A stretch of DNA of 64,000 nucleotides. It comes from Streptomyces cadmiisoli (GTDB taxonomy: Bacteria > Actinomycetota > Actinomycetes > Streptomycetales > Streptomycetaceae). Location of the stretch: the NCBI RefSeq assembly GCF_003261055.1, contig NZ_CP030073.1:6572001-6636000 (forward strand), given 5' to 3'. The position numbers were made by a program, and so were the translations under genes. The notes beneath the pieces are model-generated. The model searched no databases, had not been told where the DNA came from, and saw nothing but the letters and a program-made list of their open reading frames with translations. Each line of letters opens with the position of its first letter. Position 1 is the first letter of the stretch. Positions 40,382 to 47,244 of this stretch are shown here, piece by piece.

Positions 40382-40741
40382 CCGTCGCCGGCCGCCCCGT
40401 GCGGCCTGCCGGGCCCCGGTCGTCGGAGAGCGCCCTCCCGGAACCCCTGGAACGGGGTTTCCGGGAGGGCGCTCGCGCGTCTGCGGGGGACCGCGGTCCG
40501 GTCCGGCCCGGGTGGGGCGGACACCGTCGGTGACCGGGCCGGAGGTGCCCGCGAGGTGGCCGGTGATGCGGTCCGATCCTCTGACCTGCATATCAATCGG
40601 AACAGTCGCACCTCGCGTCGCCCTGGGATCACCGCGGTCGCTGGAAAGGATTACCGTCCGTGTCCTCGGGGTGCTTTCTGAAGATGAACGGGTGGACGCA
40701 GAGTCCGATCAGATGCCGAACCGCTGAGACGAGGAAGATCA
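40382..40741 (+). other. Intergenic interval downstream of dapD
   Basis: 360 bases without a supported gene. The dapD terminator occupies 40428-40474. The rest holds the leader of the small secreted protein, ending in GAGGAAG at 40730-40736. No -35/-10 pair or ECF-type GGAAC/CGTC pair with correct spacing was found. Confidence 0.4.
40428..40474 (+). terminator. Terminator after dapD
   Basis: Arms 40428-40441 and 40461-40474 pair perfectly over 14 bp, and inner bases extend the stem with AACCCC against GGGGTT around a TGGAAC loop. Confidence 0.8.
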
Positions 40742-40966
40742 ATGACGAAAGAGCGGGCGAGGAGCGCGGCGCGCCGGCTGACCGGTGCGGTCGCGGCGGC
40801 GGCCGTGTGCTGGCTTCCGGCCGGTGTCGCGCACGCCGACGAGACCAACACGGCCTCGCACAACGGCCCGCGGGTCGGTCTGATCAACACCGGCCAGGTC
40901 GACGACCCGATGGAGGACGTACTGCAACACGTGGGCCTGATCGGCGACGAGTACATCTGGGGCTGA
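40742..40966 (+). CDS. Small secreted protein, 74 residues
   Basis: The ATG at 40742 follows GAGGAAG by 5 bases. The N-terminus has basic residues (TKERARSAARR), a hydrophobic core (TGAVAAAAVCWLPAGVA) and a cleavage site near AHA-DE (about residue 32). The mature part of about 42 residues is acidic, has no cysteine, and contains VGLI twice (RVGLINTGQVDDP and HVGLIGDEYIW). I recognise it only as a type of small Streptomyces secreted protein without known function. A strong terminator starts 23 bases after the stop, so it is a stand-alone gene next to an ECF sigma operon. Confidence 0.72.
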   Translation: MTKERARSAARRLTGAVAAAAVCWLPAGVAHADETNTASHNGPRVGLINTGQVDDPMEDVLQHVGLIGDEYIWG

Positions 40967-40988
40967 CCGGCCGCCCCCCCCCCGGGCC

Positions 40989-41026
40989 CGGGGCCCGTAC
41001 CGCGCACCCGCGCGGTACGGGCCCCG
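40989..41026 (+). terminator. Terminator after the small secreted protein
   Basis: Perfect 17-bp arms (40989-41005 and 41010-41026) surround ACCC. A run of ten C residues (40974-40983) precedes it. Confidence 0.85.
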
Positions 41027-41166
41027 CCTTCGTTCCCCGCGGTTCGCGGCGGCTTGGGAGGCGGTGACGGAGATCTCGGCGCACAGGCATAGCGTCGGGC
41101 CGGTCCGCGCGTCACAGGGGAGTGGGGGCCGGGCACCGGGTCCGCCCCGGGGAAGAGAAGGTGACG

Positions 41167-41727
41167 ATGGATGCCGACGCGCAGGAGGACTTCCGCAGAT
41201 TCGTGGCGAACCGCTCGTCGGCGCTGCTGAGGACCGCGGTCCTGCTGTCCGGCGGTGACCGGCACGCAGCCGAGGATCTGCTCCAGAACGCGCTGATCAA
41301 AGCGGCCGGCCGCTGGCACCGGATCGAGGAGCCGGAGGCGTACGTCCGCCAGGTCCTGTACCGGCAGCAGATCAGCCGCTGGCGGCTGAAGTGGCCGCGC
41401 CGCGAACTGAGCGTCGCCGACCCGCCCGAGCCGGCCGCCGGCCGCGACACCACGTCGTCGGCGGAACTGCGCCTGGTACTGCGGCAGGCGCTGGCCCGGC
41501 TCACCGACCGGCAGCGCACCGTGCTGGTGCTGCGCTACTTCGAGGACCTCCCGGAGGCCGAGGTGGCCCGGCTGCTCGGCTGCTCCGTCGGCACCGTACG
41601 GTCCACCACCCATCGCTCGCTGGCCCGGCTGCGCGCCCTCGCGCCCGAACTGACCGCGCTCGGCCCCGGCGCCGAGCGCGGACCGCGCCCGTCCCGTGAC
41701 AACTCGCCCGTGGAGGTGCGTCCGTGA
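41167..41727 (+). CDS. SigE-family ECF RNA polymerase sigma factor
   Basis: Extracytoplasmic-function sigma factor with region 2 (FVANRSSALLRTAVLLSGG and AAEDLLQNALIKAAGRW, about 9-55) and region 4 (LTDRQRTVLVLRYFEDLPEA and GCSVGTVRSTTHRSLARLR, about 110-155). Actinobacterial SigE-family members have this LLRTA...AEDLxQ form. The ATG at 41167 gives 186 residues and is well spaced from AGAAGG at 41156-41161; a GTG at 41161 is less likely. Its stop overlaps the start of a membrane protein gene (GTGA), the usual place for a sigma regulator. The inducing signal is unknown. Confidence 0.9.
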   Translation: MDADAQEDFRRFVANRSSALLRTAVLLSGGDRHAAEDLLQNALIKAAGRWHRIEEPEAYVRQVLYRQQISRWRLKWPRRELSVADPPEPAAGRDTTSSAELRLVLRQALARLTDRQRTVLVLRYFEDLPEAEVARLLGCSVGTVRSTTHRSLARLRALAPELTALGPGAERGPRPSRDNSPVEVRP

Positions 41728-42938
41728 ACGTCGAGGAACTGGTGCGCGACTCGCTGCGCGAACAGGCGGCCGAACAGCGGCCCGCCGACCCCCGGTTCGC
41801 CGACCGGGTGCTCGCCGTCCGCAGGCGCCGCCGCACCCGCAGGCTGGCCTCGCTGGCCGGAGCCGCCGCCGTCGCGGTGGCCGTCGCGGTGGGGGTGCCG
41901 CTGCTGGACTCCGGCGACGAGCAGGTGCGCCCGGCCGGCCGGCCGGCCGGGTCCGGGACCAGCGCGCACCCCGACCAGTCCCCGCCCCGCGACCTGATCG
42001 CGGCGGGCGACACGGCGCTGGCCGCGTACTACACGACCGAGGTCGTCGCGCGCACCGAGGTCCGCGGCGTGGAGGAGCGCGCCTACTGGCTGCTGGACCC
42101 GGCAACCGGCCGGTACGAGAAGGACGGCAGGTGGTCCTTCGTCGCCGTCGCTCCCGGCCTGGGGACCGCCGCCGTGCTGGAACGGGCCCTGCCCGCCCGG
42201 CGGATCGGTCTGCTCGACCTCGCGACGGGGGAGGTCGAGCGGTGGATCCCGGCTCCGCAGGGCGCGGGCGGCCTCGCGTTCTCCGACGACGGCAGGCAGC
42301 TGATCGCGACGACCTACGACGAGAACCCGGATCTGCGCGACAGGGCGGCCGGGGCCGGGGGAGGGTCCGACTGGATCTCGCGGTTCGGCCGGTCGAGCCG
42401 GACCGGTTTCCTCGTCGCCGACGTGCGCGGCGGCGGTGCCGGCTGGAGCGCGGTCCCGGCGACGCTCGACATCAACGCACGCCAGGACTTCGCCTTCAGC
42501 CACGACGCCCGGCTGGTGTACACGCAGTTCATCGGCGGGCGGGACGGACTCCAGCGGTTCTACGACCTGACGGGCGAGCGGGTCGCCGCGCCCGTGGACG
42601 AGCGGCACCTCCGGTCGGACGTCACCGCGCGGCTGTCCCCGGACGGCCGGCTCGCCGCCCTCGGGCTGACGGCGGAGCGCAAGGACGCGTCGTACTCGGC
42701 GATCCTCGATCCGCGCTCGGGCAAGGAGGTCGCCAGGGTGCGCGGGGCGGAACTGCTGGCCTGGGCGGACGACCGGCGGCTCATCGCCTGGGAGCGGACG
42801 CCGGGTTCGGAGCCGTACCGGCCCCGGCTCGTCCTGGTGACCGTCGGCAGCGAGCGGGTCGTGCCCCTCAGTGGGGTCAACGCGCAGGGCCCGTCCGGTC
42901 CGGGGCGGAGGTGGTGGCCGGTCTTCGCGCCGCGCTGA
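41724..42938 (+). CDS. Membrane-anchored beta-propeller protein, probable partner of the ECF sigma factor
   Basis: The 404-residue protein has a charged cytoplasmic N-terminus (1-40, NVEELVRDSLREQAAEQ), one membrane helix (about 41-58, LASLAGAAAVAVAVAVGV) and a large outer region of blade-like repeats (GGLAFSDDGRQLIATTYDE, FAFSHDARLVYTQFIGG, ARLSPDGRLAALGLT). It is coupled to the sigma gene by a 4-base overlap. An anti-sigma role is inferred from topology and context, since no zinc anti-sigma motif is visible. The stop codon ends at the base before the stop of the opposite dapA-like gene. Confidence 0.75.
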   Translation: MNVEELVRDSLREQAAEQRPADPRFADRVLAVRRRRRTRRLASLAGAAAVAVAVAVGVPLLDSGDEQVRPAGRPAGSGTSAHPDQSPPRDLIAAGDTALAAYYTTEVVARTEVRGVEERAYWLLDPATGRYEKDGRWSFVAVAPGLGTAAVLERALPARRIGLLDLATGEVERWIPAPQGAGGLAFSDDGRQLIATTYDENPDLRDRAAGAGGGSDWISRFGRSSRTGFLVADVRGGGAGWSAVPATLDINARQDFAFSHDARLVYTQFIGGRDGLQRFYDLTGERVAAPVDERHLRSDVTARLSPDGRLAALGLTAERKDASYSAILDPRSGKEVARVRGAELLAWADDRRLIAWERTPGSEPYRPRLVLVTVGSERVVPLSGVNAQGPSGPGRRWWPVFAPR

Positions 42939-43847
42939 TCAGCCGGCGGCCGCGAGCCGTCCGTGCTCCGCCAGCAGCGCGTCGGCCGTCTCCCGGCCGG
43001 CGGGCCGCAGCGGCGGGCGGACCGGGCCCGCGGGCAGGCCGAGCGCGGCCAGCAGGGCCTTGGCGGTGACCGTGCCGGGCAGGCCCGCGGCCATCATCGC
43101 CTCGACCAGCGGCATGACCTGCCGCTGGCGGCGGGCCGCGCCCGCGGTGTCGCCCGCGTCGAACGCGTCGAGCACGGAGCGGATGTGGCGGGGGACCGCG
43201 TTCGCCACCGTGCTGACGCAGCCGGCCGCGCCCACCGCGTAGAGGGCGAGATTGTGCTCGTCGCAGCCCGCGTAGTACGCGAGGTCCGTCCGCGACAGGA
43301 CCTTCTGGGTGCCGAGGAAGTCGTGGGAGCAGTCCTTGACCGCGACGATCCGCGGGTGCGCGGCGAGGCGGATCATCGTCTCCGGCTCGACGCGGGTGCC
43401 GGTGCGGCCCGGGATGTCGTAGACGACGACCGGCAGCCCGGAGGCGTCCGCCACCTCACGGAAGTGCGCCTCGACGGCGTCCTGCGGAGGCAGGCTGTAG
43501 TACGGGGTGACGACGAGTACGCCGTCCGCGCCCGCCTTCTCGGCCCGGAGCGGCAGCTCGACCGTGTGCCGGGTGTCGGAGGTGCCCACCCCGGCGACGA
43601 CGGACGCCCGGTTCCCGACCGCCTCCCGGACCGCCCGGACGAGCGCCGTCTTCTCGGCGTCCGACGTGGTCGGCGACTCGCCGGTGGTCCCGTTGAGCAC
43701 CAGGCCGTCGCAGCCCTCGGTCACCAGCCGGTCGGCGAGCCGCTGCGCGCCGTCGACGTCGAGCGCGCCCGAGGCGGTGAACGGCGTGACCATCGCGCAC
43801 AGGACGCGTCCGAAGGGGGCGGCGGGAGAGGCGGCGAGGTTCGTCAT
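42939..43847 (-). CDS. DapA-family aldolase/lyase (4-hydroxy-tetrahydrodipicolinate synthase-like)
   Basis: TIM-barrel class I aldolase of the DapA/NanA superfamily, 302 residues from the ATG at 43847. Seen: the pyruvate-binding NGTTGES (about 53-59), Tyr in LPVVVYDIPGRTG (about 136-148) and the Schiff-base Lys in IVAVKDCSHD (about 167-176). Streptomyces have several paralogues, and this one lies in no lysine operon, so it may act on another 2-keto acid. Its stop abuts the convergent membrane protein gene without any spacer. Upstream lies a TACG-A-CGTA palindrome at 43894-43902. Confidence 0.85.
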   Translation of the reverse strand: MTNLAASPAAPFGRVLCAMVTPFTASGALDVDGAQRLADRLVTEGCDGLVLNGTTGESPTTSDAEKTALVRAVREAVGNRASVVAGVGTSDTRHTVELPLRAEKAGADGVLVVTPYYSLPPQDAVEAHFREVADASGLPVVVYDIPGRTGTRVEPETMIRLAAHPRIVAVKDCSHDFLGTQKVLSRTDLAYYAGCDEHNLALYAVGAAGCVSTVANAVPRHIRSVLDAFDAGDTAGAARRQRQVMPLVEAMMAAGLPGTVTAKALLAALGLPAGPVRPPLRPAGRETADALLAEHGRLAAAG

Positions 43848-44357
43848 GGGAGTAGTGTCGGCGCCGCGATCGTACAGCTCCACTTAAATCTTCTACGACG
43901 TATTGCTAAGCATCGCTGCGATGTTGTCGGGCGCGGCGCCCGAGGTGCCGTGCGCGGTTTCCGGCCCGCCCGTCAGTGATGCGCTCGGCGACCGTCGGCC
44001 CCTGTGCCCGCGGTGCGGCGGCGCCGGCCGGGGACGGCCCGGCTGGTACGCGCCGGCCCCCTGCTGCGCGGGCGGGCGGCCTCCGTGCCCCTGCCGCGGC
44101 GCCTGGACGGACGGACGGCCGGGAGCGGGAGGCGCGTCACGGCGGCCCGCGGCGGTGCCCCGCGCCGCCCGGTTTCGCCGCGTCCGGCGGTCCCGGCGCG
44201 CCCGAACCCGTCGCGGAGGCCGCCCTGTTGCCGGCCCGGCCCGGCCCGACCGGATCCGGAGTCGACCGGCCCGGCGAACCCGGCGGCGGCGCGGGCCAGG
44301 GGTAGGGCGGACCGGCCCGGGTACCCGGATGTTTCGAACCGAGAGGAGGCGGACACC
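43848..44357. other. 510-base interval of extreme G+C between dapA-like and DUF1469 genes
   Basis: The first 70 bases are relatively AT-rich (promoter of the dapA-like gene, with TACGACGTA at 43894-43902). Bases 43920-44340 are almost pure G+C with no codon-position signal that differs among frames. Open frames exist on both strands but translate into Arg, Gly, Pro and Ala-rich sequence with no ribosome sites, so I call no gene. A sigma-B-like element lies at 44300-44324. Confidence 0.5.
44300..44324 (+). promoter_or_regulatory. Sigma-B-like promoter before the DUF1469/DUF3618 pair
   Basis: GGGT at 44300-44303, 15 bases, then GGGTAC at 44319-44324 fits the stress sigma-factor pattern GNNT-N14-16-GGGTAC/T of Streptomyces. 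The expected start is about 25 bases before the GTG at 44358. The -35 part is poorly specific. Confidence 0.35.
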
Positions 44358-44777
44358 GTGACCGGGATCCCGGACGCCGAGCCCGTGCGCGACGAGCGTC
44401 ACTCGGTGGGCGAACTCGTGGGCCGGGCAACCGGACAGCCTTCCCGGCTCGTGCGGCAGGAAGCGGACCTCGCCGACGAGGAACTCGCGCAGCAGCGCCG
44501 GCGCGCGGGCCGCGGCGGCGGACTGATCGGCGCCGCCGGCGCCGTCGCGCACGCCGGACCGCTTACCCTCGCCGCCACGGCCACCGCCGCCCTCTCGCTG
44601 ACGCTGCCCGTCCGGGCCGCGGCGCTCATCGTCACGGCGGTGCTCTTCGCGCTCGCCGGCGTGCTCGCCGCGAGCGGCCGCGCCCGACCGCGCCGGGCGG
44701 CACCCCCCACGCCCGAGGAGACCCTCGGCGGCGTCAGGGCCGATGTCGAGGAGATCAGGGAAAGGGCACACCGATGA
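44358..44777 (+). CDS. Phage-holin-like superfamily III (DUF1469) membrane protein
   Basis: The GTG at 44358 has GAGGAGG at 44343-44349. The 139 residues begin with a soluble helix (HSVGELVGRATGQPSRLVRQEADLADEEL, in pieces) that is the conserved DUF1469 start, then two hydrophobic helices (about 56-80 and 86-110, LIGAAGAVAHAGPLTLAA and AAALIVTAVLFALAGVLAAS). Members are probable envelope proteins paired with DUF3618 proteins. Its stop overlaps the DUF3618 gene (ATGA). Some usually conserved positions differ, so it may be a diverged copy. Confidence 0.8.
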   Translation: MTGIPDAEPVRDERHSVGELVGRATGQPSRLVRQEADLADEELAQQRRRAGRGGGLIGAAGAVAHAGPLTLAATATAALSLTLPVRAAALIVTAVLFALAGVLAASGRARPRRAAPPTPEETLGGVRADVEEIRERAHR

Positions 44778-45328
44778 CGGACAGGACGAAGCACGGCGCG
44801 GGCGGGGCCAAGGGACCCGACGAGCTGCGCCGGCAGATCGAGCGCACCCGCAGCCAACTGGGCGACACCGTCGATCAGTTGGCGGCCAGGGCGGATGTGA
44901 AGGGCCGGGCGATGACCCGGGCCGCCGACCTGCGCGACAAGGCGGGCGCGCTGACCGTCCAGCTGCGCAGCAGCGCCGCCCAGGCGGGACACGCGGTCCA
45001 GGGCAGGGCGAGCCGGGCCGGCCACGCCCTCCAGGGCCGCGCCGGTCGGGCCGGCCACGCCCTCCAGGGCACGGCGGGCCGGGCCGGGCACACGATCGAG
45101 GGCCGGGCGGGGCAGGCCGGGCACACACTTCAGGGCCGGGCGGCGCAGGCCGGCGGCACCGTGCAGAACAAGGCGGCGCGGGCCGGCCGAGCGGTCGAGC
45201 AGGTCGCGCCGCAGCCCGTGCGCACGGCCGTGCGGGCGGCGCGGTTGCATCCGCGGCCGGTGCTGGTGGCCGGTGCCGCGGCGGTGGCGGCGGCGATGGT
45301 CGTGCAGCGGCGGCGCCACCGGCGGTGA
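44774..45328 (+). CDS. DUF3618 protein with seven 11-residue repeats
   Basis: The 184 residues start with the DUF3618 motif PDELRRQIERTRSQLGDTVD (about 15-34), an amphipathic helix. Residues 70-146 are seven tandem 11-mers of form xAGHAxQGRAx (for example RAGHALQGRAG), and a hydrophobic helix lies near the C-terminus (about 166-178, VLVAGAAAVAAAMVV), ending in RRRHRR. The 11-residue period suits a long amphipathic helix lying on membrane or polymer. It is coupled to the DUF1469 gene. A terminator lies 51 bases downstream. Confidence 0.85.
   Translation: MTDRTKHGAGGAKGPDELRRQIERTRSQLGDTVDQLAARADVKGRAMTRAADLRDKAGALTVQLRSSAAQAGHAVQGRASRAGHALQGRAGRAGHALQGTAGRAGHTIEGRAGQAGHTLQGRAAQAGGTVQNKAARAGRAVEQVAPQPVRTAVRAARLHPRPVLVAGAAAVAAAMVVQRRRHRR
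44981..45211 (+). repeat. Seven tandem 33-bp repeats in the DUF3618 gene
   Basis: Each 33-bp unit encodes one 11-residue repeat. The middle units (81-113 in protein terms) are nearly identical at the DNA level, so recent duplication or unequal crossing-over is likely and copy number may vary between strains. Confidence 0.8.
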
Positions 45329-45379
45329 CGCGGTACGGGGCGGCCCCACCGGGCGCCCTTGACCTGAGGTCCGGTCGAG

Positions 45380-45419
45380 GCCGAAGGCTGGTCGGTGCGG
45401 TGACCGACCAGCCTTCGGC
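45380..45419 (+). terminator. Terminator after the DUF3618 gene
   Basis: Perfect 17-bp arms (45380-45396 and 45403-45419) around a 6-base loop. Confidence 0.85.
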
Positions 45420-45813
45420 GGAGACCGACACGACCCGCGGCACAGACACCCCCCGGAGCTCACCCGCCCCGACGCCACGGCTCCCTTCTTCAGCACCTGG
45501 CGCGTCGGCACCCCCGAGCGGCGGCGGCGGACCATGGAGGCCGTGGCCCGCACCCGGGAGCGCCGCCCGCGGCCCGCCGCCGGACTGCTCGCCCACGACG
45601 TCCGCACGGGCCGCCGAGGCGCACTCCGCGGCCGACGCCGCCGAGCACGAACCACCCCCATGCACCACTCCCGGTGGGAGAGCGAGCGGTCCTGCGACGA
45701 GGCAGTCTCCGCACCCGGCGGGTGCGGACGCTCCCCGGAGCGAAGGGCTTCTCGGCCGCCCGCTACACCCGTGCCGTCGGTCTCGTGCCCGGATGACGCG
45801 CCGGAGGACGCCG

Positions 45814-45859
45814 CTCACCGAAAACTCTGGCCTCCTGGACAAAAAAAGTTTTCGGTGAG
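45814..45859. promoter_or_regulatory. Widely spaced 13-bp inverted repeat before the ArsR-type regulator
   Basis: CTCACCGAAAACT (45814-45826) and AGTTTTCGGTGAG (45847-45859) are exact inverted copies 33 bp apart centre to centre, about three helical turns. Between them lies a run of seven A residues (45841-45847). The right arm ends 3 bases before the GTG start at 45863, so the pair covers the promoter. A dimer-of-dimers operator or looping site for the downstream regulator is likely. Confidence 0.6.
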
Positions 45860-45862
45860 AGT

Positions 45863-46471
45863 GTGGGGGCCATGCTGGACGTGACCGTGATCGAGGACCC
45901 CGAGGCCGCAGCCGTCTCCCTGGACCCCACCCGGGCCCGGCTGCTCGCCGAGCTGGCGGCCGGCCCCGCGTCGGCCGCCATGCTGGCCGGAAAGGTCGGG
46001 CTGCCCAGGCAGAAGGTGAACTACCACCTCAAGGCGCTGGAGCGGCACGGCCTGGTCGAGCTGGCGGGGGAGCGCCGCAAGGGCAACGTCACCGAGCGGC
46101 TGATGCGGGCGACCGCCGCGTCGTACGTGATCTCGCCGCTGGCCCTGGCCGCGGTGCAGCCGGACCCGGACCGTTTCCGGGACCAGCTGTCCGCGCGCTG
46201 GCTGCTCGCGCTCGGCGCGCGGCTCGTGCGGGACGTCGGCACGCTGATCACCGGCGCGGCGAAGGCCCGCAAGCGGCTCGCGACCTACGCGCTCGACGGC
46301 GAGGTGCGGTTCGCCTCGGCGGCCGACCGGGCCGCGTTCATCGAGGAGCTGACGGCCGGCGTCGGCGCGCTGATCCGCAAGTACGACGCCCCCGATGCCG
46401 AGGCCGGCCGGGACCACCGGATCGTCGTCGCTGTCCATCCCACGGTCAAGCCCGAGACCCCCGAGAGTTAG
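45863..46471 (+). CDS. ArsR/HTH-20-type transcriptional regulator
   Basis: The protein (202 residues from the GTG at 45863; ATG at 45872 is an alternative) has a winged helix: DPTRARLLAELAAGPASAAM (about 21-40), VGLPRQKVNYHLKALERHG recognition helix (about 44-62) and a basic wing GERRKGNVTERLM. The C-terminal 100 residues are helical. The adjacent gene 14 bases downstream encodes an SRPBCC protein, a common pair in which the regulator controls it. There is no clear ribosome site at either start, which suits a leaderless or near-leaderless transcript. Confidence 0.85.
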   Translation: MGAMLDVTVIEDPEAAAVSLDPTRARLLAELAAGPASAAMLAGKVGLPRQKVNYHLKALERHGLVELAGERRKGNVTERLMRATAASYVISPLALAAVQPDPDRFRDQLSARWLLALGARLVRDVGTLITGAAKARKRLATYALDGEVRFASAADRAAFIEELTAGVGALIRKYDAPDAEAGRDHRIVVAVHPTVKPETPES

Positions 46472-46484
46472 AGCCCAGGAGCCC

Positions 46485-47234
46485 ATGATGTCCAAGGAAT
46501 TCGAGATCGCCCGAGAGTTCGAGGTCGACGCCCCGCCCCAGCAGGTGTGGGAGGCCGTGACCGCCGGGACCGGCGGCTGGCTGTGGCCGATGGAGGCGCC
46601 CGAGCCGCGCGAGGGCGGCCGGGGCCCCTTCGGGTCGAAGGTCACCGTGTGGGACCCGCCGCACCGCTACACCAACCGCGTCGAGGACGTCGACGGCATC
46701 GCCGAGCAGTCCGCCAACCAGCTGGACTACACCGTCGAACCGCGTGACGAGGGCCGGCGCGCCTGGGTGCGGTACGTGCACAGCGGGATCTTCGTCGACG
46801 ACTGGGACAACCAGTACGACGGCGCCGGCCACCACACCGACTTCTATCTGCACACCCTGCGCGAGTACCTGACGCGCTTCGGCGGCCGTCCGGTCGTCGG
46901 CTTCGCCACCTTCGACGCCGCCCCCGAGGCCGCCAGGGCACCCGGCGCGCTCACCGCGGTCGCCCGGGCCCTGGGCCTGACCGAGGACACCACCGAGGGC
47001 GCGCGGATCCAGGCGCACGGGCCCGGGGGCCGGCCGGTCGACGCCGTCGTCGACTACCGCAACGAGTACTTCATCGGTCTGCGCACCCCGGACGCGATGA
47101 TCCGCTTCTTCGGGCGCAACCACTGGGGCCACACGGTCGGCATGACGGTGCACGACTTCGCCCCGGACGCCGACGGCGAGGCCGCCGAGACCGCCTGGCA
47201 GGGCTGGCTGAAGGAGGTCTTCAGCCGGCCCTGA
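46485..47234 (+). CDS. SRPBCC-domain (AHSA1-like) protein
   Basis: The 249 residues start at 46485 (a second ATG follows) after a CAGGAG site. The N-terminal REFEVDAPPQQVWEAVTAGT (about 9-28) and later segments such as NQLDYTVEP and RAWVRYVHSGI fit the START/Bet v1-like ligand-binding fold of the AHSA1 group; the C-terminal half (from about 145) may be a second, diverged copy, with FIGLRTPDAMIRFFGRN. The ligand is unknown. Convergent with the nuclease gene, with a 10-base gap. Confidence 0.8.
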   Translation: MMSKEFEIAREFEVDAPPQQVWEAVTAGTGGWLWPMEAPEPREGGRGPFGSKVTVWDPPHRYTNRVEDVDGIAEQSANQLDYTVEPRDEGRRAWVRYVHSGIFVDDWDNQYDGAGHHTDFYLHTLREYLTRFGGRPVVGFATFDAAPEAARAPGALTAVARALGLTEDTTEGARIQAHGPGGRPVDAVVDYRNEYFIGLRTPDAMIRFFGRNHWGHTVGMTVHDFAPDADGEAAETAWQGWLKEVFSRP

Positions 47235-47244
47235 CCGGGGTCTG

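Larger units (their letters stand above)
45329..45862. other. 534-base interval without a supported gene
   Basis: It contains the terminator at 45380-45419 and the inverted repeat at 45814-45859. The open frames between are Pro, Arg and Ala-rich with no homology I recognise and no ribosome sites. The sequence around 45420-45800 has lower G+C periodicity than genes nearby and may be a decayed gene. Confidence 0.4.

Noticed and set aside
40599..40619. GGAAC and CGTC pair upstream of the secreted peptide as an ECF promoter
   Set aside because: The spacing is 12 bases, too short for ECF recognition (about 16).
43903..44361. Plus-strand frame with CPRCGG and CPC segments that resemble a zinc ribbon
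   Set aside because: The rest is Arg/Pro-rich, there is no ribosome site, and all frames in the region are open because of composition.
44981..45211. Tandem repeats that might suggest a CRISPR array
   Set aside because: Units are 33 bp with no spacers and are fully coding in one frame.
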